A stretch of DNA of 64,000 nt from a bacterium (lineage in GTDB: Bacteria; Vulcanimicrobiota; Xenobia; Xenobiales; JADMJV01): assembly GCA_018266105.1 (NCBI GenBank), contig JAFEBA010000107.1, positions 1 through 64,000 on the forward strand. Reading direction: 5' to 3'. A program made the translations under genes and the position numbers. Positions 17,058-25,771 of the stretch are shown piece by piece (the first letter of the stretch is position 1; every line of letters starts with the position of its first letter). The notes beneath the pieces were generated by a model that was not told the origin of the DNA, made no database searches, and saw nothing but the letters and a program-made list of their open reading frames with translations.

Positions 17058-19345
17058 CCCTGGATATCGCCTTACATCCGGCCACTCTTATCGGATTGGG
17101 CCTGGTGCTTGATCTGCAGGCTCAGCGCGGCCCGGTCGGCCTCTATCGCACCGCTCTGCCGTTCTATCTAGCTCTGGCCTGGCTGGGCTATTGGCAACTG
17201 GCGCTGGTTTCCAGTCTTCTGGGCATGTTCTTGCTACCCGCCCTAAAATATGAGCGGAAATCAGCCGCCCTAGGCTTGCTTTACGTCAGCGCTGGAACCC
17301 TCATTCTGGTCGGTTTTCCTGCCCACAGGCTGGCCCTGGTCGCGGTGGCGGGGCTGGGAAGCCTGTGGGGGATCGGCTCGCTTTCCTCTCTGAGCGAAGA
17401 TCTCCAGCAGCGTCGACTGCGGCGGGCCTTGCTTTCCTTTCAACTGATCTGGCCCTGGCCGCTGTTGGTGGCCGTGAATGGACCGCTTGAAGCGCTGGTG
17501 ATGGCGGCTGTCTTGCTGTCCACTTCCACTGGGATGGTCAACGCCATCCACCGGATCTATGCGACTCAGGCCACTGAGGCCATGACCCAGCGCGACCGTT
17601 CTGAGGCGGCCCTGGCTGAGGCTCGTCAACAGTTGACCGAGCAGCAGGTCACGCTGGCCTTAGAGGCTCGCCAGCGCCGGATTGTTGAAAAACTGGCCGA
17701 GCAACTGGCCGAAGGGCCGACCTTCGCCGACACCCAGAAGGCTGTGCTGGACACCCTGAGCCGATTGATGGTGGCGCGCTCGGTGGTCCTCTTTCTTTGG
17801 CACCCGACCGGCTCAATGTTGGAGCCCACCTGCTGGAACTCACCAGAATCGGAGAAGCTCTATCAGGCCACCTTTCCGGGGTTTGTGGAGCCTTTGGTGG
17901 AGCTGTGCTGGAGTCGGGGTAAGCTGGTGAGGCGCCAGGGAGATGGGCAGCTGGCCAGCGAGGTCTTTCGCAACGAGGATCACGCTATGGCCGTGCCCCT
18001 ACCCGAGTTGGGCGTGATATACGTCGGACGAGAAAGTCATCCGTTTTCGCCGGCCGACTGTCATCTTTTAGAGTGGGTTGCAGAAAAGGCTGGCTTAGGC
18101 CTGCGCGCCGCCTGGCGTCACCACCATCAACTGGAGCAGCAGCGCGAGCAGACCAGCATCAACGTGCAGCTCCGCGAGCACGTGCAGTTGCTCGAGCGAT
18201 TGGTGCAGGGCACAGGCTGGCTCAGCTCTCAGCTAACCCTCCAGGGCACCATGTTTACTCTACAACGCGAGTTGCCGCGCTTGCTAGGTCACGACTTCGC
18301 GGCTGTCTTTCTGGGTCCACCGGATAACCTGCAGATGGTGCATAGCTGGTCCAATGTTGAGGGACTCCCCGTCGACACAGAGGCCTTCCAGCGCATCGCC
18401 ACTGTCTCGCTGCAGCGAGCCGCCAGTCTGCTGTATGCGGACATGGAGGGTCAGTCCATGCGCAGTTCGCTGTGTGTACCATTTACCGAGGATCCCAGCG
18501 GAGTTATTCTGGTGGCCGGGCAGCAAAAAGACGCTTATCAGCGCGAACAATTGCAACTGCTGACGTTACTGGCCTTGCAGTTGAGCGTGACTTTGCGTAA
18601 CGCTCAGCTTTATGAGGAGGTTCAGCAGCAAAAGATACGCCTGGAACAGTCGCAGGCTCAGCTGATTCAGTCCAGCAAGCTGACCGCTATCGGTCAGCTG
18701 GCGGCCGGTGTGGCCCACGAATTGAATACTCCCCTTGGGGCTGTGTCATTGTCACTGGACCTGATGTCCTTGCAGCATCCGGAGGGCAATCGTCACATCA
18801 CCAACGCGCAGGGAGCCGTCGAACGGGCTCGGGGCATCGTGGATAAGCTGCTGGTTTATTCTCGCCGCACTCACCTGGCCGAGCCTGAACCCGTGCATCT
18901 GGCCGACGTGATCGTCGGTGCCAGCGAGCTGGTGCAGTCCAAGATCAGGGCTCAGCGCGTAACGCTCACCACCGAAACGGAAGTCAATCCGGTGGTTCAG
19001 GCCAAGCTGGTGGAACTGCAACAGGTCGTGGTCAACTTAATGATCAACGCCGTGGATGCCTATGACGATGCCGCTCAGGACCGCAAATTAACCGTGGCCT
19101 GCGGTCAGGACAATCGTGGTCCGTACATCTACGTGCGCGACTTCGCCGGCGGTATTCCGGATGAAGTCCAGTCCCAGATTTTTGATCCCTTTTTCACCAC
19201 CAAGCCGATTGGAAAAGGTACCGGACTGGGTCTCTCCATCAGCAAAGAAATTTGCGCTCAGTATGGTTGCGATTTGAGCTTCGAGACAAAATCAGGAAAC
19301 GGCACAACGTTTACAATGCGGTTCCCCACAGGTCATCTGGGTTAA
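17054..19345 (+). CDS. Membrane histidine kinase with two GAF-like domains, locus 1
   Basis: 763 residues; TTG start at 17054-17056 preceded by AGGAGG at 17044-17049 and overlapping the platform gene's TGA. Residues ~1-165 contain five to six hydrophobic segments, ~170-215 a coiled coil, and two GAF-like modules occupy about 215-350 and 375-520. HisKA has GVAHELNTPLGAV with the phospho-accepting His at about 554. The ATPase has N-box NLMINAVDA, G1 FAGGIPDE, F-box FDPFFTTK and G2 GKGTGLGLSI. It autophosphorylates and probably signals to the REC-BTAD protein at 11729. Coupling to a pilus platform gene suggests it senses or controls that machine. Confidence 0.9.
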   Translation: MTLDIALHPATLIGLGLVLDLQAQRGPVGLYRTALPFYLALAWLGYWQLALVSSLLGMFLLPALKYERKSAALGLLYVSAGTLILVGFPAHRLALVAVAGLGSLWGIGSLSSLSEDLQQRRLRRALLSFQLIWPWPLLVAVNGPLEALVMAAVLLSTSTGMVNAIHRIYATQATEAMTQRDRSEAALAEARQQLTEQQVTLALEARQRRIVEKLAEQLAEGPTFADTQKAVLDTLSRLMVARSVVLFLWHPTGSMLEPTCWNSPESEKLYQATFPGFVEPLVELCWSRGKLVRRQGDGQLASEVFRNEDHAMAVPLPELGVIYVGRESHPFSPADCHLLEWVAEKAGLGLRAAWRHHHQLEQQREQTSINVQLREHVQLLERLVQGTGWLSSQLTLQGTMFTLQRELPRLLGHDFAAVFLGPPDNLQMVHSWSNVEGLPVDTEAFQRIATVSLQRAASLLYADMEGQSMRSSLCVPFTEDPSGVILVAGQQKDAYQREQLQLLTLLALQLSVTLRNAQLYEEVQQQKIRLEQSQAQLIQSSKLTAIGQLAAGVAHELNTPLGAVSLSLDLMSLQHPEGNRHITNAQGAVERARGIVDKLLVYSRRTHLAEPEPVHLADVIVGASELVQSKIRAQRVTLTTETEVNPVVQAKLVELQQVVVNLMINAVDAYDDAAQDRKLTVACGQDNRGPYIYVRDFAGGIPDEVQSQIFDPFFTTKPIGKGTGLGLSISKEICAQYGCDLSFETKSGNGTTFTMRFPTGHLG

Positions 19346-19361
19346 CAATCGCTCCCCCTGT

Positions 19362-19393
19362 TTGTGACGATTCTAGCAAGCATCTGCTACAAT
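19362..19393 (+). promoter_or_regulatory. Candidate leaderless promoter for the prepilin-propeller gene
   Basis: TACAAT at 19388-19393 ends 6 bases before the ATG at 19400, so transcription would begin at or next to the start codon. No Shine-Dalgarno is present. A weak -35 (TTGTGA, 19362-19367) is 20 bases upstream of the -10 box. Confidence 0.45.
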
Positions 19394-19399
19394 GACCTC

Positions 19400-21364
19400 A
19401 TGACCTTGAGGGGGCGCCGCAAAAGAAGCCAGGGACTGACCCTGGTCGAATTAGTCCTTTCACTGGCTTTGCTGGCGTTAGGGACCAGCGTGCTGGTGCA
19501 GGGCTTCGTGAATTTGCGCAGCAGTCGAGCTTCCGTGAAGGCCGAAGCAGAGCAACTGGCCGAGTTGATGCGTACTCTACGCCAGCAGGCAATTACCGAA
19601 AATCGTCCGCTCGGTCTTGGTTTTCCCACCCAGAACGGATCTGTCGCCGCCAGCAATGGCTACTATGTGCTGGAGGGCGAGCATCATCCGAAGGTGACCC
19701 GACGCATCCTGATGATGCGCGATCGGATCATTCAGGTCAGCGGCTGTTACTGGCCTGAGCTGGGTTTTACTCCCCCTCCCACCACCACCTTCAGCAACTC
19801 TAGCTATACCCTGAGCAGCTGGCAGGTGCCTTATCCCCAGGACGGCATATTGATGTTTTTGCCCAGCGGCGAGGTGCTGACCAACCTCCCCACCGTTCAA
19901 GGTGAAGCCGCGCTGGTCATGGGCTATGCCATCCAGGCCAGTCCCGGGAACGTGGGCGGCCAACCGGCCATGCAGCTCGATAAAGTCAAAGGACCCGAAG
20001 TGGTTTGGTGTTCTCTTTTTGGCGAAGTCCGCTTGGAAGGTGGGGTGGGGGGCGCGGCCGCCCGGGCCAGCGACGGAGCCGCTTCCAGTGGGGCCGCCAG
20101 CGTCCCGCCATTGACCCCGAGTGGTAATGCGAACCCGACTTTTGTGATGCAGGCCGGTAAAACTTCGCTTCTGGACGCAAGCCCGCCACCCAACGCCAAC
20201 ACCCTGGGTTCGGTGGCCGGCGGCACCAGTGGTACTCTGCGCAAGGGGAGGTATATCTCCTTAAAGGTGACTGCCCGAGATCCTGACGGCGACCCACTTT
20301 TTTGCAGCTGGGAGGCCGGCCAGGGCACTTTCACCAAAGGCAACGACGTGCGCATGGTCTATGACCCCAAGATCGATATGTGGGTCAGCACCTTTGCCTG
20401 GCATCAGCCCGAGTCGTCCGGCCCAGGGGCGACCTATACTCTGAAGTCCACCATTTCTGATCATCGGGGTGGCCAGGCCGTTTTGTCGGGCCTGATCTCC
20501 GGCGGCGGCAACTTCCGAATCCTCCAGCCCGGGCGCTTGGCCTTTCAGCGCGGCGCGGATATCTGGATGTCCAACTGGGACGGTTCGGACCCGGTGATTG
20601 TGGCCAAGCAACTGGGTAAGCCTCGTTGGAACCACGATGGCAGTTCCATTGTCTGCCTGGCCCCGGTGACCAATGCGGTCACGGTGGTCACCCCCGACGG
20701 TCGCAGGCGTCTTCAGCTTTATACTCCGCCGGCCGGGGTCTGGATCAGCCCGGGGTCCTTCAACCGGAGAGATGACGCCATCCTGGTGGCCACTCAAACG
20801 GCAGCGGGGGGAGTCAGCCTGGGCGAACTCTCGCCCTGGGCCCCCCTTGCGCCGACTGATTGGTTGGCAGGCGCCGCCGTCCCCTTGCCTGAGCTCGGAC
20901 CGTTGGAGTTCCCGGCTAACTCCAATCCGGTTGTGGATTGCAGTCCGATTAACTCGGAAAGGGTCATCGTGTCAAGCTCCTCCGCTGCGGGCGGACCGAT
21001 CGTGATCATCGATAAGAGTACAGGCACGCCGGTGGCGACCAAGCTCCTGACCACGGCGGGGACCCCGATTGTGGGGGCCGAAGCCAGTTTCTGCCCCAAC
21101 GGCACGGAGTTCGTTTTCCGGTCGGCCACGGGACAGATTTCTCGAGCCACCATTGCCGGTGCCAACGTAAATGTGAGCGCCAGTGCCTCGCTGGCGGGCG
21201 GTCTGGCTCCGCGTCTGGCCGGCTCGGCCGGATGCTGCGTGGCCGCCGGCGACGACGGTGGCAAGCGCAATGTGTTTGTGTATACCGACGGCACCAACCT
21301 GAGTCCCCCGCTGAAGCTGTTTAGCTTTCCCGAGTCCTGCACCGACCCGGACTGGGCCGACTAA
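19400..21364 (+). CDS. Prepilin fused to Ig-like and TolB-like propeller regions
   Basis: 654 residues from ATG 19400. The N-terminus (RSQGLTLVELVLSLALLALG) is a prepilin signal of the GspH type, with Gly-1, Leu+1 and Glu+5, and ELMRTLRQQAITENRPLGL is typical of GspH/FimT. After ~200 residues and a Gly/Ala/Ser-rich linker comes an Ig/cadherin-like stretch (VTARDPDGDPLFCSWEAG). It is followed by ~280 residues of TolB/WD40-like blades (RGADIWMSNWDGSDPVIV, GKPRWNHDGSSIVCL, EASFCPNGTEFVFRSA). The propeller would be displayed outside the membrane, perhaps as adhesin or sensor at the tip. It follows the kinase gene but has its own promoter candidate. Confidence 0.8.
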   Translation: MTLRGRRKRSQGLTLVELVLSLALLALGTSVLVQGFVNLRSSRASVKAEAEQLAELMRTLRQQAITENRPLGLGFPTQNGSVAASNGYYVLEGEHHPKVTRRILMMRDRIIQVSGCYWPELGFTPPPTTTFSNSSYTLSSWQVPYPQDGILMFLPSGEVLTNLPTVQGEAALVMGYAIQASPGNVGGQPAMQLDKVKGPEVVWCSLFGEVRLEGGVGGAAARASDGAASSGAASVPPLTPSGNANPTFVMQAGKTSLLDASPPPNANTLGSVAGGTSGTLRKGRYISLKVTARDPDGDPLFCSWEAGQGTFTKGNDVRMVYDPKIDMWVSTFAWHQPESSGPGATYTLKSTISDHRGGQAVLSGLISGGGNFRILQPGRLAFQRGADIWMSNWDGSDPVIVAKQLGKPRWNHDGSSIVCLAPVTNAVTVVTPDGRRRLQLYTPPAGVWISPGSFNRRDDAILVATQTAAGGVSLGELSPWAPLAPTDWLAGAAVPLPELGPLEFPANSNPVVDCSPINSERVIVSSSSAAGGPIVIIDKSTGTPVATKLLTTAGTPIVGAEASFCPNGTEFVFRSATGQISRATIAGANVNVSASASLAGGLAPRLAGSAGCCVAAGDDGGKRNVFVYTDGTNLSPPLKLFSFPESCTDPDWAD

Positions 21365-21386
21365 CTGGCCGGCGAAATGTTACAAG

Positions 21387-21413
21387 GCGGCAACATGTTC
21401 GGCCGCGGTTTTT
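21387..21413 (+). terminator. Weak intrinsic terminator candidate
   Basis: GCGGC (21387-21391) can pair with GCCGC (21402-21406), followed by GGTTTTT. It lies ~20 bases after the prepilin-propeller stop. The stem is short and the loop 10 bases. Confidence 0.35.
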
Positions 21414-21487
21414 CTCCCACTTACCTCCGCCTCGCTAAGCTAAGGATGTCAGATAGATAAAGAGCAACGACAGAGGAGCAAGTGACA

Positions 21488-21787
21488 ATGAATATTCAGA
21501 ATTCTTTCCAGGCCCCGTGGACTTCTTATGTGGCGCCGGCTCAAATTGCCCGCTCGATCAGTCAACCGGCTGTCCCCAGCACCCGCCCCATCGACCCCAT
21601 CGAAGCTCCTGTTGCTCCCTCCGAGCCCTCCCAGGCCGCTCTGAAGTCCTGGCTCTCGCAGTATTCCAACGGTCGTGATCAGGGCCTGTATGAGCGCGTC
21701 AGCGCGGATCCCAGCTCGGAAGGCACCCTCTTCCGCCGCGGACTGATGATCTCGGGTGTTGTCTCCCTGGCTGCTTCCGGCGAATAG
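21488..21787 (+). CDS. Small Pro/Ser-rich protein of unknown function
   Basis: 99 residues from ATG 21488, with GAGGAG (21473-21478) 9 bases upstream; the GTG at 21482 is less likely. The first half is Pro/Ala/Ser-rich and probably disordered (ARSISQPAVPSTRPIDPIEA). The second half is more ordered (LKSWLSQYSNGRDQGLYERV) and ends in a hydrophobic tail GLMISGVVSLAASGE. I do not recognise a family. It is flanked by the prepilin-propeller gene and moaA with no overlap. The good ribosome site and own leader support expression. Confidence 0.6.
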   Translation: MNIQNSFQAPWTSYVAPAQIARSISQPAVPSTRPIDPIEAPVAPSEPSQAALKSWLSQYSNGRDQGLYERVSADPSSEGTLFRRGLMISGVVSLAASGE

Positions 21788-21816
21788 TTTCTTCCAAAAC
21801 GGGCAAACTATGGGCG

Positions 21817-22833
21817 ATGCTGTCCGATCTCCGTGGGCGAGCCCTGGCCACACTTCGACTCTCGGTGACCGACCGGTGTAATCTGCGTTGCACCTATTGT
21901 ATGCCCGAAAGCCGTTACACCTGGCTGGAGAAGCCGCACCTGCTCAGCTTCGAGGAGCTGACGCGCCTGGTGCGGCTTTTGCGTTTGCTGGGATTGGAAC
22001 GCGTACGCATCACCGGCGGAGAGCCGCTGTTGCGTCAGCAGCTTCCACGGTTATTGGAGATGCTGACCGGGATCGGAGTGCGCGGGTTGGCCCTGACCAG
22101 CAACGGGGTCTTGCTGGAGAAGCAGGCGGACGCACTGCAGCGAGCCGGACTGGAGCGTTTGACCGTCAGTCTGGACACCCTGAAGCCCGAGGTTTTTGCT
22201 CGAGTGGCTCAACGTCAGGAGTTGCAGAGCGTGCTCTCGAGTCTTGCTTACGTTCGGGGCCTTGGCTTCAAAGAATTCAAGCTGGACACGGTGGTGGTGC
22301 GCGGCATCAACGATGAAGAGATTGTCGATCTGACCCACTTCGCTGCCCAGCTCGGGGCGGAGATTCGTTTCATTGAGTACATGGACGTGGGAGGAGCCAC
22401 CCGTTGGGATTCCCGTCTGGTGGTCAGCCAGCAGGAGATCTTGCAAAAACTCGGGGCCACTTATGGCTCGGTCCAGCCCCTGGGGGGTAGGGGCTCGGCC
22501 CCGGCCGCTCGCTTTCAGTTGGGCAACGGACAGGTCGTTGGCGTGGTGGCGTCGGTGACTCAGCCTTTTTGTGCCGACTGCGATCGTTTGCGCTTGACCG
22601 CGGACGGACAGCTTTTGCTCTGTCTCTATGCTAAGACTGGCCTGGACGTGCGCGATTTGCTTCGCTCGGGGGCCAGCGACTCGGAGATTTGCTCGCTGCT
22701 GGGGGAGTTCTGGGCCCAGCGTCAGGATCAAGGCGCGGTCGAGCGCACGCGGGTGCGGGGTCGTTCCGGCTACGTTAGCCTGGAAGAGCTGCGGGCCAAT
22801 CCTCGTCTGGAGATGCATACCCGAGGCGGGTAA
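21817..22833 (+). CDS. moaA: GTP 3',8-cyclase MoaA
   Basis: 338 residues. The radical-SAM cluster motif is C21-x3-C25-x2-C28 (DRCNLRCTYC), followed by RITGGEPLLR and SNGVLL. The C-terminal second [4Fe-4S] site is CADCDRLRLTADGQLLLC, and the protein ends in the conserved GG tail (MHTRGG). It converts GTP to 3',8-cyclo-GTP in the first step of molybdopterin synthesis in the cytosol. Length is normal for the family. No other molybdopterin gene is in this window. Confidence 0.95.
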   Translation: MLSDLRGRALATLRLSVTDRCNLRCTYCMPESRYTWLEKPHLLSFEELTRLVRLLRLLGLERVRITGGEPLLRQQLPRLLEMLTGIGVRGLALTSNGVLLEKQADALQRAGLERLTVSLDTLKPEVFARVAQRQELQSVLSSLAYVRGLGFKEFKLDTVVVRGINDEEIVDLTHFAAQLGAEIRFIEYMDVGGATRWDSRLVVSQQEILQKLGATYGSVQPLGGRGSAPAARFQLGNGQVVGVVASVTQPFCADCDRLRLTADGQLLLCLYAKTGLDVRDLLRSGASDSEICSLLGEFWAQRQDQGAVERTRVRGRSGYVSLEELRANPRLEMHTRGG

Positions 22834-22861
22834 ACCGCCGCTGGATGAACAACTATTCCGA

Positions 22862-23491
22862 ATGAGCAGAGGGACTACGGCGCGCCGCGAGCGCGAAAGG
22901 GAAGCCTTGCGCCAGAGCATCTTGCAGGCGGCCCGGGAATTGTTTCAGCAGCAGGACTACAGCAGCGTCACGCTGCGAAAAATCGCCGATCGGATCGAGT
23001 ATTCTCCCACCACCATCTACCTTTATTTCAAAGACAAGCATGCCCTGGTGATGGAGCTGATTGCCGAAGGGTTCGAGCTTTTGAGCCAGCGCATGGCTCG
23101 CGGCCTGCGCCCCGACCCGCGTGAAACTTTGCGTTGTTCTTCTCTGGAGTATTTGCGATTCAGCCAGGACGAGCCCCACTATTATCGGCTGATGTTCCAG
23201 CTGGAGGACCAGGAACTGAACGCGCGATGCGTTCAGCGCGAGCCTCGCTTATCACACGGCGCCTTTGTTTTCCTGGCTGAGAACGTTCAGAAGCTGCGCC
23301 AGGCGGGTTATCTACGACCTGAGTTGAGCGATCTGACGGTGGCTCACCTGATCTGGTCTGCTTTGCACGGGGCGGCCTGCCTGCAGCTGGGCAATCTGTT
23401 GGAACGCCTGCCCGAGCAAGAGCGAGGTCTCTTCTTTGAGCAGGTGGTGGAAGGCCTGGCCCGCAGCCTGATCGAAAACGCCCCTCTATGA
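22862..23491 (+). CDS. TetR/AcrR-family regulator
   Basis: About 209 residues from ATG 22862 (MSRGTTARRERER). The N-terminal helix-turn-helix is clear: ILQAARELFQQQDYSSVTL, KIADRIEYSPTTIYLYFKDK. The C-terminal ligand domain (YLRFSQDEPHYYRLMFQ, LTVAHLIWSALHGAACLQ) resembles the TetR_C_33/WHG type. Its stop overlaps the SDR start (ATGA), so it probably controls that oxidoreductase and itself. A longer in-frame extension back to 22628 overlaps moaA and is not protein-like. Confidence 0.9.
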   Translation: MSRGTTARREREREALRQSILQAARELFQQQDYSSVTLRKIADRIEYSPTTIYLYFKDKHALVMELIAEGFELLSQRMARGLRPDPRETLRCSSLEYLRFSQDEPHYYRLMFQLEDQELNARCVQREPRLSHGAFVFLAENVQKLRQAGYLRPELSDLTVAHLIWSALHGAACLQLGNLLERLPEQERGLFFEQVVEGLARSLIENAPL

Positions 23492-24243
23492 TAAACGAAG
23501 TCTGTTGGGTTACGGGGGCCTCGGCGGGAATCGGTCGGGCTGTGGTGCAACGCTTTGCTGAGGCGGGTGCACGAGTGCTGGCGCTGGCTCGGCGCGAGGA
23601 CCGCTTGCTCCAGTTGCGCGATCAGTTCCCCGATCTGGTGAGGATTCTGGTCTGTGACGTGACCGATCAAGAAAAACTACGCCACTCTCTCTCAGAGTTG
23701 GAGGCTCCCTACAACGCTCCCACCATTCTGGTAAACAATGCGGGTGCGGCCTTTGGTCTGGAAATGGCGCAGTCTTCGCGCTGGAGTGACTGGCAGCGGA
23801 TGATCGACCTGAACGTCACCAGCCTGGTCTGCATGACCCATTACGTGTTGCCTGGCATGGTGGAACGCAATCGGGGTCACATCCTCAACCTGGGCTCGGT
23901 GGCCGGCACCTACCCTTACCGGGGCGGGCAGGTCTATGGCGCCAGCAAGGCTTTCGTGGAGCAGTTCTCGTTGGGCTTGCGTTGCGATCTCTTGGGCAAG
24001 CAGGTGCGCGTCACCAATATCGAGCCTGGTGCGGTTCAGACTGAATTTGCCACCGTGCGCTTCGAGGGGGACACCGAGAAGGCGGCCAAGGTTTACGAAG
24101 GCTTTCAACCCTTGACTCCGGCTGACATCGCAGAGTCGGTTTTTTGGTGCGCCAACCTGCCTTCCCACGTCAACATCAATCGTCTGGAGGTCATGCCCGT
24201 GATGCAGGCCTCAGCGGGCTTCGTCTGGCACCGTGACCCTTGA
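23488..24243 (+). CDS. Short-chain dehydrogenase/reductase (YdfG-like)
   Basis: 251 residues with a classical SDR fold: nucleotide motif TGASAGIG (residues 9-16), NNAG near 84-87, active-site YGASK near 151, and EPGAVQTEF after it. The C-terminal ESVFWCANLPSHVNINRLEVMP strongly resembles YdfG-type NADP-dependent 3-hydroxy acid dehydrogenases. The substrate cannot be read from sequence. It is translationally coupled to the TetR gene, and the next small gene starts inside its 3' end. Confidence 0.92.
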   Translation: MINEVCWVTGASAGIGRAVVQRFAEAGARVLALARREDRLLQLRDQFPDLVRILVCDVTDQEKLRHSLSELEAPYNAPTILVNNAGAAFGLEMAQSSRWSDWQRMIDLNVTSLVCMTHYVLPGMVERNRGHILNLGSVAGTYPYRGGQVYGASKAFVEQFSLGLRCDLLGKQVRVTNIEPGAVQTEFATVRFEGDTEKAAKVYEGFQPLTPADIAESVFWCANLPSHVNINRLEVMPVMQASAGFVWHRDP

Positions 24244-24586
24244 TGAGTGGCTGGAGCACTACCCTGAAAGTCCTCTAGGCGTGCTGGTCGGGCTCCTGAA
24301 TCAATTGCGTGAGGGCGAGCGCGACTACGAATCATTCGAACAGGCTCTGGGGGTTTTCGACGAGTTTCTGCAGGAGTGGGCTCAGTCGGTCACCGAGCAA
24401 GACAGCGAGGGTGAAGTCTCGCAGGGACTGCTGAAGGCCTTGCAGGGACTTGCGGACGCTGCCGCGGGTCTGCGCGATTATGCCGAAACCGGGGACGAGG
24501 AGATTGCCGATGCCTCCATGGCTCAGGCGGTGGAGTCTCAGGAGCTTTTACTGGAAATGTTGGAGCTGAGTCAGGAACCTTTTTGA
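24233..24586 (+). CDS. Small acidic protein of unknown function
   Basis: 117 residues starting with GTG at 24233, overlapping the end of the SDR gene by 11 bases. It is very acidic and predicted all-helical (LREGERDYESFEQALGVFDEF, QSLLLEMLEL-type helices at the end). It has no membrane or signal segment and no motif I recognise. The overlap suggests translation from the SDR mRNA. Confidence 0.6.
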   Translation: MTLDEWLEHYPESPLGVLVGLLNQLREGERDYESFEQALGVFDEFLQEWAQSVTEQDSEGEVSQGLLKALQGLADAAAGLRDYAETGDEEIADASMAQAVESQELLLEMLELSQEPF

Positions 24587-24615
24587 ATTCTATTCAAAGG
24601 AGGTGTTCGATTGGC

Positions 24616-24720
24616 ATGGTATTTCAGTCGAACAAACTGGTGTTCTGGTCCGAGACTGGTAACGCCACAGGTTTCTTGGAGGCCTTCCGTGACACCATCC
24701 GCCGAATTGATCGGGCTTAA
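24616..24720 (+). CDS. Candidate 34-residue ORF with strong ribosome site
   Basis: ATG 24616 to TAA 24720 encodes MVFQSNKLVFWSE...RRIDRA. AAAGGAGGT lies at 24596-24604, 11 bases before the ATG. Third positions here are more GC-rich than in the methyltransferase frame, which reads this stretch as Arg/Ser/Thr/Pro-rich sequence. It may be a small coupled protein or a frameshifted N-terminus of the methyltransferase. Confidence 0.35.
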   Translation: MVFQSNKLVFWSETGNATGFLEAFRDTIRRIDRA

Positions 24721-24733
24721 CGCCGACAGCCCC

Positions 24734-25771
24734 ATGTCCCTACCCAAGGGTCGGCTTCTGCAATTGCTGCAGGGATGCATTGACAGCCAGAGCGTGGAGG
24801 AGCTCCGCACCCGCCTGCTGCTGGTCAAAGACTTGCGGCCAGGTCGCCCCAATGAGCGCGAAATGGTGACGGTGCGCTATGGATTGTGGCACGAACAACT
24901 GCGCCAGATCCGCGAATCGCGTTCCTTAGAACGGGCTCGACACTACCTCAAGCGTATGCTGAAGAGCTTTGATGAGGTGAAAACCCCAAGCTTCTCGGAT
25001 ATCAACCTCTGCCGCTGGCAAGAGTATGATGACCTCTGGACCGACAGTCTCTGGCAGATTGATCGTCGCGATCGAAGCGGCCAGCATTCCGGCCACTACT
25101 GGGGCAATTTCGTTCCTCAGATTCCGCATCAGCTGATGCGACGGTTTACCAAGGCCGGAGACTGGGTGCTGGATCCGTTCCTGGGCAGTGGAACCACTCT
25201 CATTGAGGCTCGCCGTCTGGGTCGCAACGCGCTGGGCGTGGAACTGCAGGAGTCGGTGGCCCAGGAGACCTGGGCCCGGGTGCAGCGGGAGGACAATCCT
25301 CACAAGGTGCAGTCGGTCGTGCGCCAGGGGGATTCGGCTTCGGTCGATTACCGCTCCCTGCTCGATCAGCACCAGATTCCGCAGGTGCAGCTGGCGATTC
25401 TGCACCCTCCTTACCACGACATCATTCGTTTTTCGGATCGACCGGAGTGTCTCTCCAATCAGGGCGATGTGCAGGGCTTCGTAGACGGCTTCACCAGGGT
25501 GGTGGCCGGGGTTTCCAAGGTGCTGCAGAAGAAGCGCTATCTAGCGGTTGTGATCGGCGACAAATATGCGGGTTCGGAGTGGGTTCCGCTGGGTTTCTTG
25601 ACCATGCAGCGCATCCTGGAGTTGGACTTTCATCTCAAGAGCATCATCGTGAAGAACTTTGAGGAAACCCTGGGCAAACGTAGCCAGCGTGAACTCTGGC
25701 GTTATCGCGCGCTAGCCGGAGGCTTCTATGTCTTCAAGCACGAGTACGTCTTCTTATTTCAAAAGAAATGA
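24734..25771 (+). CDS. DNA methyltransferase (N4-cytosine/N6-adenine type)
   Basis: 345 residues from ATG 24734 (MSLPKGRLLQLLQG); a TTG at 24611, 7 bases after AGGAGG, would add 41 poorly protein-like residues. SAM-binding motif I is WVLDPFLGSGTTLIEA, followed by RRLGRNALGVEL. Catalytic motif IV is ILHPPYHDII, with His where Asp, Ser or Asn is usual. Motif I precedes motif IV. No restriction endonuclease gene adjoins, so it may be an orphan regulatory methylase. Its stop overlaps the next gene (ATGA). Target sequence unknown. Confidence 0.85.
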   Translation: MSLPKGRLLQLLQGCIDSQSVEELRTRLLLVKDLRPGRPNEREMVTVRYGLWHEQLRQIRESRSLERARHYLKRMLKSFDEVKTPSFSDINLCRWQEYDDLWTDSLWQIDRRDRSGQHSGHYWGNFVPQIPHQLMRRFTKAGDWVLDPFLGSGTTLIEARRLGRNALGVELQESVAQETWARVQREDNPHKVQSVVRQGDSASVDYRSLLDQHQIPQVQLAILHPPYHDIIRFSDRPECLSNQGDVQGFVDGFTRVVAGVSKVLQKKRYLAVVIGDKYAGSEWVPLGFLTMQRILELDFHLKSIIVKNFEETLGKRSQRELWRYRALAGGFYVFKHEYVFLFQKK

